From positions 48,248 to 89,365 of the forward strand of contig NZ_JAPSHY010000013.1 of the NCBI RefSeq assembly GCF_031179285.1: a stretch of 41,118 nt of DNA. Reading direction: 5' to 3'. The stretch comes from Microbacterium sp. (lineage in GTDB: Bacteria; Actinomycetota; Actinomycetes; Actinomycetales; Microbacteriaceae). The notes beneath the pieces were generated by a model. That model ran no database searches. It was not told the origin of the DNA and was given only the letters and a program-made list of their open reading frames with translations. A program made the position numbers and the translations under genes. Positions 1-6,033 of this stretch are shown one piece after another (within the stretch, counting starts at the first letter, position 1; every line of letters starts with the position of its first letter).

Positions 1-119
1 GAGAAGGGCAGGCGGGTGTCGGGCAGGACGATCTCGTCGAGGAAAATAGTCAGGTCGCGCTCGTAATCGGTGAAATCCTCGACATGGCCGTGGGTCCAGT
101 GCGGCGACAGCCGCTCGGC
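1..119 (-). pseudogene. Fragment resembling an alpha/beta hydrolase (lysophospholipase PldB-type)
   Basis: Read on the minus strand from about 119 to 1, one frame stays open and spells protein-like sequence with segments such as ERLSPHWTHGHV, DFTDYERDL and DEIVLPDTRLPF. From memory this matches the stretch just before the nucleophile elbow of PldB-like alpha/beta hydrolases of Rhizobiales and other alphaproteobacteria, where GHV-x-x-F-x-DY and IVLPDxRLPFF are characteristic. The piece runs off the window edge, and its resemblance stops where the helicase reading on the plus strand begins. No start codon or complete gene is visible. It could be a fragment of an acquired gene, or foreign DNA joined at a contig edge. 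The family call rests on recall of a short motif, so it is moderately uncertain. Confidence 0.5.
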
Positions 120-917
120 TGCGCCGAGGCCACCGTCCGGGATCTGCTGCGAGATGCCGACGCACTCGCTGCCGCATTCCCCGATGTCTCAGCGGAGGAT
201 CTCGCGGGACTCGAGGGCGATCCGAGCGGGTGGAGCGCTTCGGACCTCGCCCTTCTCGACGAGGCGCGCGCCCTCATCGATGGCCCGCCGGAGATCGTCT
301 ACGGACACATCGTGGTCGATGAGGCTCAGCAGCTGTCCGAGATGCAGTGGCGGGCGCTGATGCGGCGCTGCCCGCAGCGTTCGATGACGGTGGTGGGTGA
401 TCTCGCTCAGGCCGGGCCCACCACGACGATCCAGGCCTGGGGCGAGGCGCTTTTCCCCTTCGTCGAGGAGCAGTTCGCGCATCAGACCCTCACCGTGAAC
501 TACCGCACCACGGCCGAGATCCTGCAGGCGACAGAGCCGCTGCTCGCCCGCATCGCTCCCGAACAGCGCCTCTCCCGCTCTATTCGGCACGGCGAGCAGC
601 CCACGGTCGTCACGGTGACGGAAGAGGGTGCCGCATCCGCGCTGGACGCTCTGATCGCGCGGACCCGGCGCAGTCATCCCGGCGAGCTGATCGGCATCGT
701 CACGACCGCCGCACGCGCCGGCGTTCTGGCCGAGACGATCAGCGAGGGCGAGGCCACCATCGTCGCCGCATCCGACGCTCGCGGGCTCGAGTTCGACACC
801 GTCATCATCGTCGATCCCGACGGCATCCGATCGCGTGGCGACGCCGGTCTCCGTGACCTTTATGTCGCGCAGACCCGGGCGACCAAACGCCTCCTCAGCG
901 TGGCGGTCACGACCTGA
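3..917 (+). CDS. C-terminal part of a HelD/HelR-like superfamily 1 helicase (RNA polymerase recycling ATPase), 5' truncated
   Basis: This is the C-terminal third of a UvrD-like superfamily 1 ATPase. HelD/HelR proteins remove stalled RNA polymerase from DNA, and HelR contributes to rifamycin tolerance in actinomycetes. Visible motifs in order are the Walker B/DEAQ box (IVVDEAQQLSEMQWRAL), motif III (TVVGDLAQAG), motif IV (NYRTTAEI), motif V (ARGLEFDTVIIVDP) and motif VI (LYVAQTRATKRL) just before the stop. The Walker A half is absent. The frame stays open to the window edge, but helicase-like sequence only begins near 123 (AEATVRDLL). The first 120 bases read better as another gene on the other strand, so the truncation may be a real junction or an assembly join. 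HelD versus HelR cannot be settled without the N-terminal part. Confidence 0.75.
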   Translation, partial: EGQAGVGQDDLVEENSQVALVIGEILDMAVGPVRRQPLGCAEATVRDLLRDADALAAAFPDVSAEDLAGLEGDPSGWSASDLALLDEARALIDGPPEIVYGHIVVDEAQQLSEMQWRALMRRCPQRSMTVVGDLAQAGPTTTIQAWGEALFPFVEEQFAHQTLTVNYRTTAEILQATEPLLARIAPEQRLSRSIRHGEQPTVVTVTEEGAASALDALIARTRRSHPGELIGIVTTAARAGVLAETISEGEATIVAASDARGLEFDTVIIVDPDGIRSRGDAGLRDLYVAQTRATKRLLSVAVTT

Positions 918-1000
918 CGCCGCGGTTTCAGCGGCCCCGTTCTGAGCTGGACCGGCGACACACGCGGTGTCCTCGGAGCGACGGCAGTATCGCCGGCGCG

Positions 1001-1576
1001 TCACGGCTCAGCGTCGTGACGCGAGGATCGCCGGGTTCGCTCGCGGAAGAGTCGTCGGCGTTTGCGGTCCTTCCTGTTCGCTTCCTGGCGTGACCGAGCC
1101 TGTTCCTCGGCGCTCTTTCGAGCCTTCTCAGCGCGCGCCGCTCGGCGATCGGCCCACGCGGTCACCGTGGCCTCGACGTCACGCGGCATGGTGGTCAGAG
1201 GCGGCCCCGCTGGGGGCTGGTAACGGGCACGGATGACCCGCTCGTTGAACTGCTCGACCTCGCGGAGCACGGCGGCCTCGCTCGAGAGCTGATCGAGCTG
1301 CTCGTCCAGCGCGGCGTCCTCTTTGCGGAGTTGAATCGACGGCGGCAGCATGACGAGTCCCTCACGCTTCGCGAGGCGCTTGAGCCACCAATCGGGGTCA
1401 TGGTGATCAGAGAGGTCGAGGGGCATGCCGCTGCCAGGCAGATCGTCGAACTCGCCGCGCTCGATCGCTTTGCGTATCTGCATGTCGGCGATCAACGCGA
1501 TCATCGTCTCCGTGTCGAAGACGATGGCTGCGGGGTTGAAGAACGCGATCGGCGGGACTGATTCCGACTCTGTCAT
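1001..1576 (-). CDS. DUF1992 family protein (DnaJC28-like conserved domain)
   Basis: A 191-residue soluble protein. Its N-terminal half carries the DUF1992 signature: RKAIERGEFDDLPGSGMPL, then DPDWWLKRLAKREGLVMLP. The family is found in bacteria and as the DNAJC28 domain in eukaryotes; its biochemical role is not established. The C-terminal 60 residues are strongly basic and alanine-rich (repeated ARAEKARKSAEE and RKDRKRRR-type stretches), likely helical or disordered and possibly nucleic-acid binding. The ATG start is preceded by a strong GGAGGAGG ribosome-binding site. It is divergent from the TetR gene, and the 68-base gap holds a palindrome and direct repeats, so the TetR protein may regulate it. 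It is convergent with the helicase fragment. Confidence 0.8.
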   Translation of the reverse strand: MTESESVPPIAFFNPAAIVFDTETMIALIADMQIRKAIERGEFDDLPGSGMPLDLSDHHDPDWWLKRLAKREGLVMLPPSIQLRKEDAALDEQLDQLSSEAAVLREVEQFNERVIRARYQPPAGPPLTTMPRDVEATVTAWADRRAARAEKARKSAEEQARSRQEANRKDRKRRRLFRERTRRSSRHDAEP

Positions 1577-1600
1577 CGCGCCTCCTCCGGTTCTTATCCG

Positions 1601-1634
1601 GTCACATGTATTATGTCACTTGTATTGGAATACA
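1601..1634. promoter_or_regulatory. Putative TetR operator between the DUF1992 and TetR genes
   Basis: The gap contains a perfect palindrome TGTATT-GG-AATACA at 1621-1634, directly before the TetR ribosome-binding site. It also holds a 12-base direct repeat GTCAC-N-TGTATT at 1601-1612 and 1615-1626. A -10-like TATTAT lies at 1609-1614 on the plus strand and CATAAT-like sequence on the minus strand. The placement fits autoregulation by the TetR protein and possible control of the divergent gene. Binding is inferred. Confidence 0.55.
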
Positions 1635-1644
1635 GGGAGACAGC

Positions 1645-2256
1645 ATGCCGAAACAGGTCGACCACGTTGAGCGACGCGAGTTCATAGCCCAGGCGCTGTG
1701 GACGATCGTTGACCGGCAGGGCTGGGCAGCGGCGACCATGCGGGAGGTTGCCCGCGAGGCGGGAGTCTCGCTGGGCCAGCTGCAGCACTACTTCTCGTCC
1801 CGCTCCGAGATGCTGACCTTCGCAATCGAATTCGCCGCCGATCGGACGGCAGAGCGCGTCGCAAGGAGCACGGCCGCGCTCGCCCAACCTCCGCATCCTC
1901 GCGACGTGCTGCGAGCGGTTCTTGCCGAGCTTCTCCCGCTACGACCTGACGCTCGGGCGACCAGCCGCATGAACGCGGCCTACGTTCTCGAAGCGATGCA
2001 CAATCCCGCGCTGCACCAGCAGGTTGCCGTCGGACTCCGCGACGGGCGGGCCATGGTCGAGCACCTGATCCGGCAAGCGATGGACCACGGCCAGATACCT
2101 CCAGGCCGAGACGCGATGATCGAAACGGATCTCATTCTCGCGCTGACCGGCTTCGGACCGCTTCTCGAACTCGGCGTCATCGAACCACGAGCAGCACTCG
2201 CCGCCATCGACCAGCACCTCGATCGACTCTTCATCCCGGCGTCGGGACGAAACTAG
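1645..2256 (+). CDS. TetR/AcrR family transcriptional regulator
   Basis: A 203-residue one-domain regulator. Residues about 12-55 form the TetR helix-turn-helix: FIAQALWTIVDRQGW, then TMREVAREAGVSLGQLQHYF. This variant (VSLGQLQHYFSSRSEML) resembles the BetI-like subgroup with a TetR_C_6-type ligand domain. The remainder is the helical ligand-binding and dimerisation domain. I chose the ATG at 1645 (MPKQVDHVERREF) because GGGAGA lies six bases upstream; an earlier start would run through the palindromic operator. No efflux pump or enzyme is adjacent in the same direction, so the inducer and regulon are unknown. The palindrome just upstream suggests autoregulation, and the divergent DUF1992 gene is the obvious second target. 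Confidence 0.85.
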   Translation: MPKQVDHVERREFIAQALWTIVDRQGWAAATMREVAREAGVSLGQLQHYFSSRSEMLTFAIEFAADRTAERVARSTAALAQPPHPRDVLRAVLAELLPLRPDARATSRMNAAYVLEAMHNPALHQQVAVGLRDGRAMVEHLIRQAMDHGQIPPGRDAMIETDLILALTGFGPLLELGVIEPRAALAAIDQHLDRLFIPASGRN

Positions 2257-2281
2257 CTGCTCGCGCGCGACGGCGACCCGT

Positions 2282-4573
2282 TCAGTTGACGACGAAGGTC
2301 GTGCTGTGACCTGAGACCAAGCCGGATGACGCCGCGGTCAGGGTGTAGGTTCCTGCGCGGTCGATTCGACATCCGCTGAAAACCCAGGTTCCACCGAGCG
2401 TGAGGATGGGATTGAGGAAACAGCCGAGGTTTGCCCCACCGGTGGGGGCTGTGATCGTGAGAGCGACGAACAGCGAAGAGGAAACGAGGTTTCCCGCCGC
2501 ATCTTGGATCGCGACAGCGGGCTGGGTTGAGAACGAGACGCCGCGAGCGGCATCGGTGGGTGAGGTCGTGATGGTGACCTTGGCGGCGGTGCCGGCGACG
2601 ATGGTGAAGCTGCCACTGGTGGCTGAGCTCAGACCGCTGGCGGTTGCCGTCAGGGTGTAGGTGCCCGCCCGGGCGACGCGGCATCCCGTGAAGGTGGCGG
2701 TGCCAGAGACGGCGGCTTTGGGGTTGTTTGTGCAGGCGAGGCTCGTTCCGACGGGCGTCGTGATGGCGAGGGCGATCGGGGCCGTGCTGGTGGTGGTGTT
2801 GCCGAAGGCGTCGAGTATCACGACGACAGGTTGGGTCGCGAAGGGGATCGAGCTTGCGGAGTTCGACGCGGATGCTGCGAAGTTCAGCCGAGTCGCCGGG
2901 CCGGCGGTGATGGTGAAGCCGGTACTCGTTGCTGAGCTGAGGCCGGTGGTCGTTGCGGTCAGGGTATAGGTGCCGGCCTTGCCGATGGTGCATCCGTTGA
3001 ATGTGGCGGTGCCGTTGACGGCTGCGACGGGGTTCGGGCTGCACACGAGTGTGGCCCCGCTTGGTGTGGTGATGGTGAGGGTGATGGGACTTGTCCCGCC
3101 GGTGGTGTAACCGGCTGAGTCTTGGATGGCGACGACAGGTTGACTCGCGAAGGGAACGCCACTGGTAGATGCCGTGGGTGATGTAAGGAAGGCGAGTTTG
3201 CTGGCGGAGGAGAAGATGGTGAAGCTGGAACTCGTTCCGCTCAAGCTGCCCGAGCGTGCCGTGAGCATCTTGCTGCCGCTCTGGTCGATCCGGCATCCGG
3301 AGAAAGTCGCCACGCCTGCCACCGCATTCTTCGGGTTGCTCGTGCAGGTCAGCGTGCCGCTCACGACCGACAGTGTGATCGGAATGGCGCTGGTGGTGAC
3401 CATGTTGCCGCCCGCGTCCTGCACGGCGACGGCGGGTTGTGCACTGAAGGCGGTGTTGCGAGCCGTGTTGCCGGGGCTGGTGGCGAACACCAGTCTGCTC
3501 GCTGGACCGACGGAGACGGCGAAGCTCGTGCTCGTCGCTGTGGCCAGGCCCGGCGATGTCGCGGTGAGCCGATAGGTGCCGGCTTTGTCGATCTTGCAGC
3601 CGGTGAACTGGGCCCTTCCCGTGACCGCGGCCACAGGGTTGGAGGTACAGGCGAGGGTGGCACCTGCGGGGGTGGTGATCGACAGCGTGACGGGCGCGGT
3701 GCTCGTGGTGGAGGCACCGCTGGAGGTTTGGATCGCGACGGCGGGCTGGGAGGCAAAGGCTGTGCCGCCGGTCGAACTCGATGGGTTAGTGGTGAACGCG
3801 AGTTTGGTGGGAGTATGCACCACTGCGGCGACCCAGTTGCTTGAGGAGTTGACGGTGGTGGCCGTGAACGCTGCGCTGGCGGCGGGGGTGCTGGGAGCTG
3901 TGATGACCATGGCGGCGCACAGCACCAGCGCTGACATGGGCAGTACATGCGCGACGCCGATCGGGAGGCGAGAGCGGTGCGGCGATCGCCGAGCGTGCTT
4001 CGGTTCGTGCCCGCGCCTTTCCTTCTTCTCATCGCGGGTCGAGAGGAACTCGATGATCAGCGCGAGCAGGGTGACAGCGACCCACCCGGCGAACGGGAGG
4101 ATGAGTCCGTGTTGTAGCCAGAAGGCGGGAAGGCCGATCCACGGGATGAGGAGGGTGGCGACCGCGATGATGTCGGTGCGCTCAAGTGGAGCGCTGTCCA
4201 TGTCCCGGTTGGCGTCGCCGGCCGTGATCAGCGAGTCATCCGGGTTGCTTCCGACGATACGGTGCAAGCGGGTGCCGAGGGTCGCTGATCCGGGGGCGGC
4301 GGCGAACGTCACGACGTGGCCCATAGGAGTCGATGCCTGTGCCGGCAACGGGCGGGAGAGCACGATGTCGCCGGTGCGGATGTGGGGCATCATGGATCCG
4401 CTTTGCACGACGGTTCCCGTGAGTCCGACTGTTGTCGGGACGATCGCGCAACCGACGAGCGCGACGAGGAACAGGAGGTATCCGTGGGCGAGCAGGCGCG
4501 CAAGGAGAAGCCCCCAGCCCACCGCGACTGCGCGTCGAGTCGGGGGCTCCTCCCCCGCAGGTTGCCCCGTCAT
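2282..4573 (-). CDS. SipW-type signal peptidase I fused to five Ig-like repeats, with an internal substrate-like membrane segment
   Basis: A 763-residue fusion. Residues 1-180 form a signal peptidase of the ER/SipW type: a membrane segment (about 30-48), SGSMMP with catalytic Ser60, LHRIVG with His104 in place of the bacterial lysine, and GDANRDMD (Asp120-126), followed by two more membrane segments (about 135-152 and 156-178). A basic linker (179-203) leads to a fourth membrane segment (about 207-227) ending ASA-AFTATT-V-NSSSNW. That motif copies the cleavage site of the neighbouring TasA/CalY-like protein. From residue 257 there are five repeats of about 100 residues, each with two cysteines 17 apart (309/326, 410/427, 511/528, 614/631, 718/735). 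No sortase motif is seen. I infer that the peptidase half cleaves the neighbour and possibly itself, releasing the Ig-like half. The start is an ATG 27 bases after the upstream gene, with AGAGGA before it. Confidence 0.85.
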   Translation of the reverse strand: MTGQPAGEEPPTRRAVAVGWGLLLARLLAHGYLLFLVALVGCAIVPTTVGLTGTVVQSGSMMPHIRTGDIVLSRPLPAQASTPMGHVVTFAAAPGSATLGTRLHRIVGSNPDDSLITAGDANRDMDSAPLERTDIIAVATLLIPWIGLPAFWLQHGLILPFAGWVAVTLLALIIEFLSTRDEKKERRGHEPKHARRSPHRSRLPIGVAHVLPMSALVLCAAMVITAPSTPAASAAFTATTVNSSSNWVAAVVHTPTKLAFTTNPSSSTGGTAFASQPAVAIQTSSGASTTSTAPVTLSITTPAGATLACTSNPVAAVTGRAQFTGCKIDKAGTYRLTATSPGLATATSTSFAVSVGPASRLVFATSPGNTARNTAFSAQPAVAVQDAGGNMVTTSAIPITLSVVSGTLTCTSNPKNAVAGVATFSGCRIDQSGSKMLTARSGSLSGTSSSFTIFSSASKLAFLTSPTASTSGVPFASQPVVAIQDSAGYTTGGTSPITLTITTPSGATLVCSPNPVAAVNGTATFNGCTIGKAGTYTLTATTTGLSSATSTGFTITAGPATRLNFAASASNSASSIPFATQPVVVILDAFGNTTTSTAPIALAITTPVGTSLACTNNPKAAVSGTATFTGCRVARAGTYTLTATASGLSSATSGSFTIVAGTAAKVTITTSPTDAARGVSFSTQPAVAIQDAAGNLVSSSLFVALTITAPTGGANLGCFLNPILTLGGTWVFSGCRIDRAGTYTLTAASSGLVSGHSTTFVVN
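2285..3805 (-). repeat. Five tandem Ig-like domain repeats of about 300 bp
   Basis: The repeats begin at residues 257, 360, 459, 562 and 665 of the fusion protein (about 3805, 3496, 3199, 2890 and 2581). Each follows the same plan: (K/R)-L-x-F-x-T-S-P, then F-x-x-QP-x-VA-I-Q, then I-TxPxGxxLxC-x-NP, then a G-C-R-I-x-x-AGTYTLTA strand. The copies are clearly related at the protein level but have diverged in DNA, so the amplification is not recent. Repeat 2 is the most divergent. Confidence 0.9.
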
Positions 4574-4600
4574 TCCTCTGTCTCCGGGTCGCCGCAGCGC

Positions 4601-5203
4601 CTAGGAGGACTGCAGTTCCCAGACGACGTCGACGCTGACCGATTTGCCTTGCAGCGCGTCGATCTGCGCCTGGGTCAGCGTGGTGACGTCGAAGGTCCAG
4701 GTCGCCCGATAGACCGTGGTCTCGCCGGAGATTCCCGCGGTAGTCCAGGGCAGCACACCGGTGGCGTAATCGTTGATACCGGCACCGATGGTGGCGAGAG
4801 AGAGGGGCGGCAGGGTGGTGGTGGGCACGAATCCGGTGCAATCCGCGAAGCTGCCGCCGGTTCCGATCTGCAGTGAAATCGTGATGTTGTTCTCGAGCCC
4901 CTGGGCTCCGAGGTTCTGCACGTAGGTGCGGACCTGCCCGGGAACCGTGGACTGCGAGGTGACGACGAGACATTTCGACCCCGTTTGGCCGGGGGTGACT
5001 CCGTCGATGCGGAAGGCCGCGGCACCGAGGTCGTCGTCGGAGAGGATCACCGACCCGGTCTGCCAGTTGCTGCCGGTGTTTCGAGTGGTCGCCGTGAACG
5101 CGGCGTTAGATCCTTGCCAGACCATGAGTCCTGCCAGCAGGATCGCAGTGGGACCGACGATGAGTGTGGCGAGTCGACGCGTGCGCGCTGTGGGTTGTTG
5201 CAT
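4601..5203 (-). CDS. TasA/CalY-like secreted protein with SipW-dependent signal peptide
   Basis: A 200-residue secreted protein. A basic N-terminus (RTRR) and hydrophobic segment (about 11-30) lead to SNA-AFTATT-R-NTGSNW, the kind of signal peptide processed by SipW, with cleavage likely after Ala34. The mature part (about 166 residues) is beta-rich, with two cysteines (78 and 122). It ends LQGKSVSVDVVWELQ, which resembles the C-terminus of TasA/camelysin (CalY) fibre proteins. In Bacillus, TasA is the main biofilm fibre and needs SipW. The start at 5203 is chosen because GGAGGGGGAA lies just upstream; starting 12 codons earlier would include the ribosome-binding site. It lies 27 bases before the SipW-Ig fusion and is almost surely co-transcribed with it. 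Fibre formation is inferred from the family. Confidence 0.8.
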   Translation of the reverse strand: MQQPTARTRRLATLIVGPTAILLAGLMVWQGSNAAFTATTRNTGSNWQTGSVILSDDDLGAAAFRIDGVTPGQTGSKCLVVTSQSTVPGQVRTYVQNLGAQGLENNITISLQIGTGGSFADCTGFVPTTTLPPLSLATIGAGINDYATGVLPWTTAGISGETTVYRATWTFDVTTLTQAQIDALQGKSVSVDVVWELQSS

Positions 5204-5253
5204 GAGAAGTTCCCCCTCCGAAGCGGCACCGATGCTCAAAGTGGCCTCGATGC

Positions 5254-5290
5254 ATGAAGGACCGGCCCATTACTTGGTTGTGGCCTTCAT
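5254..5290. promoter_or_regulatory. Inverted repeat in the TasA/CalY-like gene's upstream region
   Basis: ATGAAGG (5254-5260) and CCTTCAT (5284-5290) form an inverted repeat about 50 bases upstream of the start codon at 5203. A regulator site or a 5'-UTR stem are both possible. No clear -35/-10 pair could be assigned. Confidence 0.35.
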
Positions 5291-5340
5291 CTCCTCAGCT
5301 TGCATCGCGCGTGTCGACGGCGACAGTGCCGAAGGTCCTA

Positions 5341-5359
5341 CGGGGAAGAGTCCGCCCCG
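5341..5359. promoter_or_regulatory. GC-rich inverted repeat just after the response-regulator stop
   Basis: CGGGG (5341-5345) and CCCCG (5355-5359) flank nine bases, just downstream of the response-regulator stop codon and upstream of the TasA/CalY-like gene. It lacks a T-run, so it is a weak terminator candidate. A response-regulator binding site is the other possibility. Confidence 0.3.
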
Positions 5360-5367
5360 CGGATCCC

Positions 5368-6033
5368 TCAGGTGTCACTGCGTGCAGGACCCGTTCCGGC
5401 GAGAGGTTCGCGAGATTCCAGGTGGAGCACGGCTGCTTGAGTTCTTCTGTGCAGACCGAGTTTGCTGAGCAGGGACGACACGTAGTTCTTCACGGTCTTC
5501 TCGGCAAGGGAGAGGGAATCCCCTATCTGCCGGTTGGTCATACCCTCCGCGATCAACGTGAGTATCTGCTGCTCTCGTCTGCCGAGTGACTCAAGTCGAG
5601 GATCCCGCGAGTGTTGTGTGCGAAGGCGTTCGACCACGCGACTCGTGAGGGCGGGATCGAGGAGCGACCGCCCCGCCGCCACCGACCGGATCGAATCGAC
5701 GAGCCTGCTGCCGCGGATGTCTTTCAGAACATAACCTGCTGCGCCCGCAAGCACAGCCGCGTAGATGGCCTCGTCATCGTCGTACGCGGTGAGAATGAGG
5801 CACCGAGTACTCGGGGACGTCGACCTGGCGTCACGGCATACGTCGATCCCATTGCCGTCCGGCAACCTGACATCGAGAATCACGACGTCCGGAGTCGTCG
5901 CGAATATGCGCGCTCGGGCCTGCGCCGCCGTGCTTGCCTCGCCCACGACTTCCATGTCAGGCTGCGTCGACAACAGTTCGGCGATCCCGCGCCGCACCAG
6001 TTCGTGATCGTCGACCAGGAACGTCCGGATCAT
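5368..6033 (-). CDS. NarL/FixJ-family response regulator (DosR/DevR-like)
   Basis: A 221-residue two-domain response regulator. The receiver domain shows FLVDDHELVRRG (acidic pair at residues 8-9), the phosphoacceptor Asp54 in VVILDVRLPDG, a conserved T in LILTAYDDD and the lysine in YVLKDI. The C-terminal LuxR helix-turn-helix reads GRREQQILTLIAEGMTNRQI, then AEKTVKNYVSSLLSKL. The AEKTVKNYVSSLL form is typical of the DosR/DevR subgroup of actinobacteria. The start at 6033 (MIRTFLVDDHE) overlaps the kinase stop by four bases (ATGA), showing translational coupling; longer in-frame extensions upstream overlap the kinase and have no domain content. The operon lies 164 bases before the TasA/CalY-like gene on the same strand, so that locus is a candidate target. 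Confidence 0.9.
   Translation of the reverse strand: MIRTFLVDDHELVRRGIAELLSTQPDMEVVGEASTAAQARARIFATTPDVVILDVRLPDGNGIDVCRDARSTSPSTRCLILTAYDDDEAIYAAVLAGAAGYVLKDIRGSRLVDSIRSVAAGRSLLDPALTSRVVERLRTQHSRDPRLESLGRREQQILTLIAEGMTNRQIGDSLSLAEKTVKNYVSSLLSKLGLHRRTQAAVLHLESREPLAGTGPARSDT

Noticed and set aside
2253..3296. A 347-codon minus-strand frame overlapping the Ig-like repeats
   Set aside because: Its His/Arg-rich sequence is the shifted-frame reading of the repeats; it starts inside the fusion gene without a ribosome-binding site.
2285..3805. The 300-bp periodicity as a CRISPR-like or mobile repeat array
   Set aside because: The repeats are coding, in frame with each other, diverged in DNA and without spacers.
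3576..4604. A 342-codon plus-strand frame antisense to the SipW-Ig fusion
   Set aside because: It has no domain content; the minus-strand reading shows peptidase motifs and regular repeats.
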